Shown piece by piece: positions 54,490 through 61,949 of a DNA stretch of 64,000 nt (its first letter is position 1; each line of letters starts with the position of its first letter). Origin of the DNA: UBA830 sp002295635 (lineage in GTDB: Bacteria; Pseudomonadota; Alphaproteobacteria; MPNO01; UBA830). Both the position numbers and the translations under genes were made by a program. Under the pieces are notes generated by a model. It saw only the letters and a list, made by a program, of their open reading frames with translations, was not told the origin of the DNA and searched no databases. Location of the stretch: assembly GCA_002295635.1 (NCBI GenBank), contig DBHK01000015.1, forward strand, positions 1 to 64,000, given 5' to 3'.

Positions 54490-55122
54490 ATGATGGATGA
54501 CGGACGAGTTGCAGTGGAGACAACCACGGGCGGAGATTTCGGGAGTTTGGTAAAGGTCCGAAAGTTCGTAATGCATGTTGAGGAAGTTTTACACGAATTT
54601 GGTCCACCGGCGAAAAAACCCCAGAAGAAGGGCTATATCGCTGCTGTTACACATAATCCCTACGCCGGCGAGTACGTCGAGAATATCCTGCCATTAATGG
54701 AGCAACTCAAACCCATGGGCATTGAAATGTCTAAGAGATTGATGGCCGTGATGGGGGGCGCTGATGCTATCGTCGCATACGGCAAGGCGGCGATCGTCGG
54801 AGAAAATGGTGAACTGGAGCACGCTGCTCTGTGGCATGAACCCGGTGGATACGGCATGCGACAGTTGATGGAAAAATCAGCTGCAATCGTCCCTTCAACC
54901 AAAAAGGTAGGCGGCCCAGGTTGCACGATCGACGTTCCGATAGGGCACGCTAATGCTGCTTATGTCCGCTCGCATTTCGATACTGTCGTGTGCTCAATTA
55001 ACGATGCACCACGCGCCAACGAAATTGTCTGGATACAGTCGATGTCCAATGCAGCGCGAATATATAGTCGTTCAGCGGGTTTAAAAGATGAGGATGTAGT
55101 TGGCGAAGACGGGCTACGCTGA
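54490..55122 (+). CDS. AA_synth (PF06684-type) family protein, paralogue 1
   Basis: A 210-residue protein of the so-called amino acid synthesis family, whose reaction is not known. Family blocks visible are ITHNPYAGEYVEN (as VTHNPYAG), AIVAYGKAAIVGENGELEHA, KKVGGPGCTIDVPIGHANAA and the end VVGEDGLR. Last gene of the operon, 13 bases after UPF0280; AAAGG precedes ATG 54490. A paralogue with the same blocks lies at 57707-58291. Its constant company with the hydroxynicotinate-reductase set suggests a step on the ring-opened or amide intermediates. Confidence 0.82.
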   Translation: MMDDGRVAVETTTGGDFGSLVKVRKFVMHVEEVLHEFGPPAKKPQKKGYIAAVTHNPYAGEYVENILPLMEQLKPMGIEMSKRLMAVMGGADAIVAYGKAAIVGENGELEHAALWHEPGGYGMRQLMEKSAAIVPSTKKVGGPGCTIDVPIGHANAAYVRSHFDTVVCSINDAPRANEIVWIQSMSNAARIYSRSAGLKDEDVVGEDGLR

Positions 55123-55142
55123 TAAATGAGCGGCAGTCGGCC

Positions 55143-55166
55143 GCCACACCTATGTTTATAGGTGGC
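55143..55166. terminator. hairpin between convergent operons
   Basis: CACCTAT (55147-55153), loop GTTT, ATAGGTG (55158-55164), extended imperfectly by GCC/GGC. It lies between the convergent AA_synth and Mo hydroxylase genes, so it may act in both directions; no T run. Confidence 0.4.
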
Positions 55167-55195
55167 TGCGCAACTCAACGTTAGTAGCAGAGTTA

Positions 55196-57535
55196 TTAGT
55201 GTTCCACCAGAGCTTGCCATATGCGGTGGGGGGTTGCAGGAATTCCTATTTCCTTGCCACCATTGCCGTTCAGGGCATCCATTATCGCGTTGTAGATCAC
55301 AGGGTATGAACCGCCATTTCCAGCTTCGCCGCAACCCTTCACACCGAGCGGGTTGGTTTTGCATGGGACTTCGTGAGTGGTAAAATTTATATGGGCAATA
55401 TCGTCTGCTCTGGGCAGCTGATAATCGAGAAAAGTGCCGGTCATCAGTTGGCCGTCGGCGTCATAAATTGTATCCTCCGCCAAGACTTGGCCAATACCTT
55501 GGGCTATTCCACCATGGACTTGTCCCTCGACGATTAGCGGGTTCACCACTACACCGAAATCATCTACGACGGTATACCGATCGATGGTAACGACGCCAGT
55601 ATCCGGATCTATCTCCACCTCTGCTGCGTGACACCCGTTCGGGAAGCTAGTGGGAGCTGTACTATGATTGACCTTGTGGGAGAGTTCTTCGGGTAAATCT
55701 GCTTCTCCGCCCAACTCGCGAGCTTTTTCCGCAAGCGTCATTATACCAATATTGCGGTCCGTACCGGCAACGGTGAAGACGCCGCCGGCGAATTCTATAT
55801 CCTCTATCGCTGCTTCAAGCACGTGGCCCGCCAGTTTCTTTCCATTTTCTACGATAGCTTCAGCACATTCAAGGATTGCACCACTGGCGGCAATCATGGA
55901 CCGTGAACCGCCTGACCCTCCGGCGCCAAGGCTCATCTCATCGGAGTCATGCTGTACCAGTTTGATGACTTCGAAAGGGACGCCGAGCTGTGCTGATAGC
56001 ACCTGTGCGAACGGTGTCGCGTGGCCCATGCCAAAATCCTTATTACCGGTGACTAGCGTGACGGACCCATCTTCCTCAAAACGAATGTCTGCAAGTTCTG
56101 TACCCGCACCTGCTGTGGTCTCCAAATAGGGTGCTACGCCAAATCCTCGGATCATACCTACGGCTTTGGATGCCTCCTTTCGTGCTGTGTATCCGGCATA
56201 GTCGGATCGTTCGAGGCACAGATCCATAATGGTTTCGAACTCGCCGGAGTCGTATGTTAAATCGACTGGTGTCTCGTGAGGTAGCATCTCGGGACTAATC
56301 ATATTCCTACGCCGCAGTTCAATCCGGTCAATCCCCATTTCTTCGGCCGCTTTATCAATCAGACGCTCGAGAAAAAATTTTGACTCCGGGCGCCCGGCGC
56401 CACGGTACGGGCCGGTAGGAACGGTATTGGTGAATATGCATTTCGCATTAAAAGAAATGGCCGGCGTTTTGTATACACTGATGATGTTGCGGCTGGTAAC
56501 CATAGTTGCTGGCCACGGTCCCATCGCGGTCAGGTAGGCCCCCATATCGCCGACACCGTCGACGCGGAGCGCTAGAAAATTCCCGGCTTTATCGAGGGCG
56601 AGGCCGAGTTCAAATGTCATAGCTCTACCATGGTGATCAGACACGAAACTTTCTGAACGGTCGGCTGTCCATTTTACCGGCCGGCCGAGCGAACGAGCCG
56701 CATGAAGAACTACGACTGCTTCGTTGAACGCGCTACCTTTCATCCCGAATGAGCCGCCTACTTCTTTTGATATGATCCGCATTTGATCACGTTCGACGCC
56801 AAGCATGTTAGACATTGCCCCGCAATATCCGGACACCCCTTGCGTGCCAACATGAAGCGTAAACTTATCTGTTTCAGAATCGTATTTGGCGACGGTTGCG
56901 CGCGGTTCCATGGCGCTGACAACGACTCGTGTGTTGGTAAGCTTTATTCTGGTAAAATGGTCAGCCTCGGCAACGGCTTTTTCCACTGCTTCATCATCGC
57001 CCCATTGGAAATCTAGGCATGTATTGCCCGGCGCCTCCTCCCAGACTTGAGGGGCGCCATCTTTTTCGGCCGCCACCGGATCCGCCACGGACGGTAGAGT
57101 TTCTGTATCAAGTATGATCATCTCTGCCGCATCACGTGCTTGTGATGAGGTTTCCGCGATAACCGCAACTACCGGATCGCCAACATGTTTCACCTGTCCT
57201 ACGGCCATCGCTGGACGCTGTGGAATAACCGCGGCGGAGCCGTCTCGACTTTTGACGCTGATCGCGCACGGGATATCCTTGACGCCCGCGTCTCGAAGGT
57301 CTTGGCCAGTAATTATTGCGATTACGCCGGCTGCGGTCGCCGCGGCAGATGTGTCTATAGCCAATATATTTCCATGCGCGACCGGGGAACGTAGAAAGGC
57401 ACAGTAGGCCTGTCCCTCGGCATTATAGTCGTCGGTGTATTCGCCACGGCCAGTCAGCAGCTTGGGGTCCTCGGTACGCAGCACGGGCTGTCCAATGCCG
57501 AATTTAAGATTATCCATGGCGGCGTGGTCGGGCAT
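55196..57535 (-). CDS. molybdenum hydroxylase large subunit (xanthine dehydrogenase family)
   Basis: A 779-residue Mo-binding large subunit of the same type as the one at 25170-27500, to which it is clearly paralogous (FEDPKLLTG/RTEDPKLLTG starts; PYRGAGRPE; NPLGVKGxGEAG). The Mo loop is VGGSFGMKGSAF and the catalytic Glu is in GCGEAG. There is no adjacent Fe-S or FAD subunit, so it may borrow those of another complex. It lies between the two AA_synth genes and divergent from the second one, and probably hydroxylates a heterocycle in the same pathway. Met 57517 (MDNLKFG) is an alternative start. Confidence 0.88.
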   Translation of the reverse strand: MPDHAAMDNLKFGIGQPVLRTEDPKLLTGRGEYTDDYNAEGQAYCAFLRSPVAHGNILAIDTSAAATAAGVIAIITGQDLRDAGVKDIPCAISVKSRDGSAAVIPQRPAMAVGQVKHVGDPVVAVIAETSSQARDAAEMIILDTETLPSVADPVAAEKDGAPQVWEEAPGNTCLDFQWGDDEAVEKAVAEADHFTRIKLTNTRVVVSAMEPRATVAKYDSETDKFTLHVGTQGVSGYCGAMSNMLGVERDQMRIISKEVGGSFGMKGSAFNEAVVVLHAARSLGRPVKWTADRSESFVSDHHGRAMTFELGLALDKAGNFLALRVDGVGDMGAYLTAMGPWPATMVTSRNIISVYKTPAISFNAKCIFTNTVPTGPYRGAGRPESKFFLERLIDKAAEEMGIDRIELRRRNMISPEMLPHETPVDLTYDSGEFETIMDLCLERSDYAGYTARKEASKAVGMIRGFGVAPYLETTAGAGTELADIRFEEDGSVTLVTGNKDFGMGHATPFAQVLSAQLGVPFEVIKLVQHDSDEMSLGAGGSGGSRSMIAASGAILECAEAIVENGKKLAGHVLEAAIEDIEFAGGVFTVAGTDRNIGIMTLAEKARELGGEADLPEELSHKVNHSTAPTSFPNGCHAAEVEIDPDTGVVTIDRYTVVDDFGVVVNPLIVEGQVHGGIAQGIGQVLAEDTIYDADGQLMTGTFLDYQLPRADDIAHINFTTHEVPCKTNPLGVKGCGEAGNGGSYPVIYNAIMDALNGNGGKEIGIPATPHRIWQALVEH

Positions 57536-57669
57536 ATTTTAAGGCTCTCGAATGGAACATTTATAGAGTAATTTACCAGAGCATATTATCGGCGCAATCG
57601 GTCAAAAAAGCGCATCGCGTATGCGCGGGTCCCGCTATTGACTTCAGATCTCGCGGGCATAAACATCAT

Positions 57670-57680
57670 ATGCATACAAA
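57670..57680. promoter_or_regulatory. operator-like motif upstream of AA_synth paralogue 2
   Basis: ATGCATACAAA (57670-57680) differs in one base from ATGTATACAAA upstream of korA and lies 26 bases before the ATG of the second AA_synth gene. It is shorter than the other two sites, so it is less certain. Confidence 0.35.
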
Positions 57681-57706
57681 TGAAATCAAACTGCAGGGAG
57701 TGTCCT

Positions 57707-58291
57707 ATGCCGGCCAATATTCGTAAAACCTCGGTGATTATCGAAGAAACGCGCCAGGATATTGGGAGAAATGTAAGCCCACCGACCCGCAAGGCTGCGG
57801 CATTGGCCGCTATAGAGAACCCGTTTGCTGGCAAATACGAGGAGGACTTGACTGAGCTAATAGAAATTGGCGCTGAACTAGGCGAGTTGCTTGGCAAGAT
57901 GTGCGTCGATGCTTTAGGCATTGAACCCGAAGAAGCGGAGAGCTATGGCAAGGCGGCAATCGTTGGCGAGAACGGCGAATGGGAGCACGCGGCAGCCATC
58001 CTGCATCCGAAGCTTGGCGCCCCGCTTAGAAAGACAGTTGAAAAAGGTGCAGCTCTCGTTCCGTCGGTCAAGAAATTGGGCGGCCCGGGGACGCCGATAG
58101 ATGTGCCACTTGGTCATAAGGATGCTGCTTATGTGCGTAGTCACTTCGATGGGATGGAAGTTCGGTTGGCAGACGCGCCTAGGGCAAACGAAATCTTAGT
58201 AGCGATATCTGTAACCGACTCCGGCCGCCCATTTCCGCGCGTTGGCGGGCTTACGACAGACGAGATGATTGGAGAGGATGGGTTGCGGTGA
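57707..58291 (+). CDS. AA_synth (PF06684-type) family protein, paralogue 2
   Basis: A 194-residue protein sharing with paralogue 1 the blocks NPFAGKYEEDL, SYGKAAIVGENGEWEHA, KKLGGPGTPIDVPLGHKDAA, YVRSHFD, DAPRANEI and the end MIGEDGLR. The two differ most in the N-terminus and in the stretch after EHAA. ATG 57707 has GGGAG upstream. Transcribed alone, divergent from a Mo hydroxylase and convergent with the enamidase gene. Reaction unknown. Having two copies in one catabolic island suggests different substrates or a hetero-oligomer. Confidence 0.82.
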   Translation: MPANIRKTSVIIEETRQDIGRNVSPPTRKAAALAAIENPFAGKYEEDLTELIEIGAELGELLGKMCVDALGIEPEEAESYGKAAIVGENGEWEHAAAILHPKLGAPLRKTVEKGAALVPSVKKLGGPGTPIDVPLGHKDAAYVRSHFDGMEVRLADAPRANEILVAISVTDSGRPFPRVGGLTTDEMIGEDGLR

Positions 58292-58469
58292 GGTCTTGGA
58301 AAGGAGCGCTTGCCTCAATTCAATATAACCCTTCTCTAGCCTCGAGGCTGATAGGTTTATTTGAGTAAGCCATTTGGTTCAGGTGCGTCAGAAGTCGCTT
58401 AAAACGAGGATTAAATATATACCAGTCCAACTGATTTATTGGTTTCCGCTACGGACGCCTTAAGCTGGA

Positions 58470-59660
58470 TCAGGTTACTTCCGGCACATTTTCCGCTGGC
58501 GGGGTGTTACGGCTGCGGCCAGAAGCGACCTTGCCATCGATTACTACCATGCCCACGCCAGGTATATCACCCAGTTGAACGCTTTCTAATAAACTCTTGC
58601 CCGCCGTGTGTTGTGCTCTGTCAAGAAACACAAAATCTGCGGCGCGACCTTTCTCTATAAGACCACAGTCGAGATCACGCATTCGCGCAGTATTTCCGGT
58701 GGCAAAACAAAATGCTATTTCAGCGGGGATATCACCGAGAGCTGATAGCATTGACACCATACGGATGATACCAAGAGGCTGCACGCCGGACCCCGCTGGA
58801 CCGTCCGTACCGAGAATGACCCTCTCGGATTGATCCAACTCAAAGGCGGTACGTAAAGCGAATAATGCAGCTTTCTCGTTGCCATTATGGACGATTTCAA
58901 TCCCCGCACTACAGTCTTCGCAAAGGCAACGGATTTGGTCAAGCGGGAGAGATGTGTGACCACCATTAATATGACCGATAATGTCCGCTCCGGCTTCGAG
59001 GATAACATCCTTGTCAATCAAACCAGAACCTGGGACCGATGGACCGCCGGTATGGATGGTTGATTGGATGCCATATTTGCGTGCCCAGTCGACCATTTCC
59101 TTGGCCTCGTCGCCCGCTTTTACGCCTCCAAGGCCGATTTCTCCCAGCAGCTTGACACCAGCTTCACCCAACTCCTTGAAATCTTCTTCGACCATACCCT
59201 TCTCGAGGATCGGAGCCCCAGCGTGGACTTTCACACCACCTGGCGGGAACGCTGAAAAACAGCGTTGCGCGGTTATTCCAAGCGCTACCACTCCCTTCGG
59301 ATCCTTTGGCCGACCTGGGAGATGGACTTCACCGGCCGAGATCATTGTGGTGACGCCGCCATGCATCGAAGAATCGATCCAGTTAACTTGGTTTTGGCGC
59401 GGCGTCCAGTCACCAAAAACCGGATGGACATGACTATCGATCAACCCAGGACACAAAGTAGTGCCATGAGCGTCGATAGTCACATCGGCCTGATCGGTAT
59501 CAAGTTCCTTTTCGCTTCCAAAGGAGTCAATCCTGCCATCAAGCGTGATAAGAGTATCGGCGTCTAGGATAGGGTTCTCCATTGCGCCGGACAGCATCAT
59601 GCCGACATTCCTTATGACGGTTTTGCCTCTCGGCGTCTCCGGCGCTGTGGGACCAGCCAT
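58470..59660 (-). CDS. enamidase (amidohydrolase superfamily)
   Basis: A 396-residue amidohydrolase that closely recalls E. barkeri enamidase, which hydrolyses 1,4,5,6-tetrahydro-6-oxonicotinate to ammonia and 2-formylglutarate with a binuclear Fe-Zn site. Candidate metal residues are H77 and H79 (DSHVHPVFGD), E174 (GEIGLGG), H203 (IHTGG), H230 (GHINGG) and D286 (GTDGPAG). HGGVTTMISAG, PGRPKDPKG and the C-terminal SRNTPPAENV are shared family blocks. Last gene of the minus-strand set SDR - isochorismatase - enamidase, 29 bases after the hydrolase; AGGAAAG precedes the ATG. Confidence 0.87.
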   Translation of the reverse strand: MAGPTAPETPRGKTVIRNVGMMLSGAMENPILDADTLITLDGRIDSFGSEKELDTDQADVTIDAHGTTLCPGLIDSHVHPVFGDWTPRQNQVNWIDSSMHGGVTTMISAGEVHLPGRPKDPKGVVALGITAQRCFSAFPPGGVKVHAGAPILEKGMVEEDFKELGEAGVKLLGEIGLGGVKAGDEAKEMVDWARKYGIQSTIHTGGPSVPGSGLIDKDVILEAGADIIGHINGGHTSLPLDQIRCLCEDCSAGIEIVHNGNEKAALFALRTAFELDQSERVILGTDGPAGSGVQPLGIIRMVSMLSALGDIPAEIAFCFATGNTARMRDLDCGLIEKGRAADFVFLDRAQHTAGKSLLESVQLGDIPGVGMVVIDGKVASGRSRNTPPAENVPEVT

Positions 59661-59689
59661 TATGTGCTTTCCTGATAATTGCGTAAGAT

Positions 59690-60400
59690 TTATTCGGTGG
59701 CTGCTGAATTCCGCCGGTCAGAGGCCTCAAGTCGAGCGCAAAGTTCGTCAGTGTTCTGGACGTCACCAAAATTATTGTAAAAAGCGATCAAGGAGTTTGT
59801 GTGTTCCTCGTCAGAAGATGTGGCGCAACCGTCAGAGACCATCAACGCCCGATAGTTCAGCATCATCGCATCACGCGCTGTGCTCTCGCAACATACATTT
59901 GTTGCCACTCCGCAGACTAGAATATTTTCGATTCCATTATCTTTTAGGATCAATTCGATATCGGACGAGCCCTGAATGAAAGCGCTATAACGGCGCTTTA
60001 TTACGCGGAAGTCATCATCTTTGACCTCGAGTTCAGACCACAGTTCGAATGGCCACTCTCCTGGTGTCATGGATTCTACGCGGAGTTCCGCTTTCTCCGG
60101 CAAATAGCGTTCGTGTGCGGCGGACCAAGTTTCTTCAGTGTCGCTTGGCGCCAAGTTCTGGATCCAAATTACGATGCCGCCGGTTCGACGGACAGTATCC
60201 GCGATACGGTTGACGTTGCCTACCACTGTCTGGCCGACGGGGCAGCCGGCCTGCTGGCTTTCGTCCATGAAATAATTCTGCATATCGACGACCACTAGCG
60301 CAGTCTTTCCTGTATCAAACGTCTCCTGCGAGTGCTCACGTCCCATCCTATCAATCATTTTGTCGATATACTTTTGGGGCATTTCAAATTCGTGGGGCAT
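59690..60400 (-). CDS. isochorismatase-family cysteine hydrolase (RutB-like)
   Basis: A 236-residue cysteine hydrolase with triad D39 (ALVVVDMQNYF), K135 (FRVIKRRYSAF) and C170 (GVATNVCCESTARDA). The closest pattern is ureidoacrylate amidohydrolase RutB and related N-carbamoyl or maleamate amidases, which hydrolyse C-N bonds of ring-opened heterocycles. In this operon it may release ammonia from an amide intermediate. GGGAGA lies before the ATG. It stands 47 bases downstream of the SDR gene and 29 bases upstream of the enamidase gene. Confidence 0.87.
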   Translation of the reverse strand: MPHEFEMPQKYIDKMIDRMGREHSQETFDTGKTALVVVDMQNYFMDESQQAGCPVGQTVVGNVNRIADTVRRTGGIVIWIQNLAPSDTEETWSAAHERYLPEKAELRVESMTPGEWPFELWSELEVKDDDFRVIKRRYSAFIQGSSDIELILKDNGIENILVCGVATNVCCESTARDAMMLNYRALMVSDGCATSSDEEHTNSLIAFYNNFGDVQNTDELCARLEASDRRNSAATE

Positions 60401-60447
60401 GAGATATCTCCCTTTTCAATTTTAGTAATAATACAATTTTAGTTTGC

Positions 60448-61182
60448 TCAGTTAAAGTTAGAGCCACCATTCGCGTGAATGACCTCGCCTGTGATGAAAC
60501 TTGCTTTGTCAGAAATCAGAAAGATACCCGCATGGGCGATTTCCTCGGGTTCCCCAAACCGGCCCATGGGGAACCGCGCCGACATCGTGCTACGCTGTTC
60601 TTCAGTATATTCGGCTATCATTGCGGTTTCGGCAATGCCGGGGCTGATCGCATTACATCGAACTTTTGGCGCTAGCGAACGAGCTAGTGAGCGATTTAAG
60701 CCAATAATTGCGGCCTTAGAGGTTGTATATGCAGGGCCACCTTGACCGTTCCCGCCGGTGACACCGTAGAGCATAGACGCCGACGTAGTTAGCATGATCG
60801 AACCGCCATCATGCGTCATCATGTGGGCAGCGGCTGCTTGCGAGATCAGGAAAGAACCGGTGACGTTGACGGCCATAATAAAATTGCACTCATCAGCATC
60901 CAATTCGTCCCATCTCTTTGATGAATGTGCAGCGCCCCAATGCATTATTGCATTGAGATTTCCATATTTCTCGACGGCCTTGGCAACGGCAGTTTTACAA
61001 TCGTCGGTTTCAGCTACATCGCCTCTGAAAAACTCTACCTCTTCGCAAGATGGCAGTTCGGCCCGCATTCGGTCTTCCTGAGGATCGAACGCAAGTATTC
61101 TATCACCCTGTTCGAGAAGCAATTTCGTGCAGGCTAAGCCTATCCCGCTTGCCGCACCAGTAACCAAAACTGTCTTTCCCAT
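60448..61182 (-). CDS. SDR family oxidoreductase
   Basis: A 244-residue short-chain dehydrogenase: TGAASGIG (8-15) for cofactor, D in AFDPQEDR suggesting NAD(H), a MHWGAAHSS segment in place of NNAG, and the catalytic group in LTTSASMLYG...AYTTSKAAI. The missing NNAG is unusual (MHWGA). The ending EVIHANGGSNFN is canonical. First gene of the operon with the hydrolase and enamidase, so an acid-aldehyde such as 2-formylglutarate is a reasonable substrate guess. Divergent from the TRAP genes. Confidence 0.87.
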   Translation of the reverse strand: MGKTVLVTGAASGIGLACTKLLLEQGDRILAFDPQEDRMRAELPSCEEVEFFRGDVAETDDCKTAVAKAVEKYGNLNAIMHWGAAHSSKRWDELDADECNFIMAVNVTGSFLISQAAAAHMMTHDGGSIMLTTSASMLYGVTGGNGQGGPAYTTSKAAIIGLNRSLARSLAPKVRCNAISPGIAETAMIAEYTEEQRSTMSARFPMGRFGEPEEIAHAGIFLISDKASFITGEVIHANGGSNFN

Positions 61183-61344
61183 AATTTTCCCCGAATTGAT
61201 TAGATATCTAACAGAGTGTAAGCTATCAACATTAATCGAGGGAGGGGATCCGCCAAATGGTGCTATCCTCTCAAACAGAGGTCCCTTAAGAGGGCCATTT
61301 AACAGGGTACATCGGCCGCATCGGTCGCCGTCTCAGGAGACTAC

Positions 61345-61911
61345 ATGTCTGATACGTCTAATAAATCTTTACCTAAGCCGCTAATTTTTGGAATCGTCAC
61401 AATTCCGAGATTCATTATCGGCGTGGCTATACTTCTCGGGATAGCAATAAATTTCGCTAACGTTCTTGGTAGGTATTTTTTCCTTGAACCAATCGTCTGG
61501 GCCGAGGAGATCATGATCTACATTATGGTGTGGACGGTGTTTATAGGTGCGGTTTTGGTATCGTTCGAGGGGCAGCATCTAAAAATGGATTTCTTTTCAA
61601 TCATGCTACCGTCACCCTTCAAGGAGATTATCAATTTTATCGCGGTTGCGTGTGTGCTTCTAACCTGTGTTTATGTCATCCCGTATAATTGGATCGTAGT
61701 TGAACTAATGTGGGCTAACGACCAGCGCAGCGTGGTCGCGGAAGCACCAATGGTGATCCCACATTTCGCACTCCTGCTAGGTTTTGTGATGATCTTCATA
61801 TCTGTTGTGGTGAGGTTCAAATCCCACGTGATGGGTACGCTTAGCTCCGAGGTTGACGAATTAGTAGACGAATACGGTGACGGCGACGCCGCCGCTACCG
61901 ACAAAAACTAA
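61345..61911 (+). CDS. TRAP transporter small permease (DctQ family)
   Basis: A 188-residue inner-membrane protein with four hydrophobic segments: IPRFIIGVAILLGIAINFAN, EEIMIYIMVWTVFIGAVLVS, EIINFIAVACVLLTCVYVIP and VIPHFALLLGFVMIFISVVV. The central WAEEIMIYIMVW is the usual DctQ segment. It supports the large permease 39 bases downstream. AGGAGA lies six bases before the ATG. The solute-binding DctP protein, which sets specificity, is not encoded next to it. Confidence 0.88.
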   Translation: MSDTSNKSLPKPLIFGIVTIPRFIIGVAILLGIAINFANVLGRYFFLEPIVWAEEIMIYIMVWTVFIGAVLVSFEGQHLKMDFFSIMLPSPFKEIINFIAVACVLLTCVYVIPYNWIVVELMWANDQRSVVAEAPMVIPHFALLLGFVMIFISVVVRFKSHVMGTLSSEVDELVDEYGDGDAAATDKN

Positions 61912-61949
61912 TCCCCTAGAGAAAGAACGAGAGAAGAAGGAGCGTATCT

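Noticed and set aside
58441..58480. On the minus strand AACCTGATC...CGTAGCGGAA resembles the 3' part of a TPP riboswitch.
   Set aside because: It overlaps and follows the 3' end of the enamidase gene rather than preceding a gene in that direction. The CTGAGA element and the pairing partner stems are missing.
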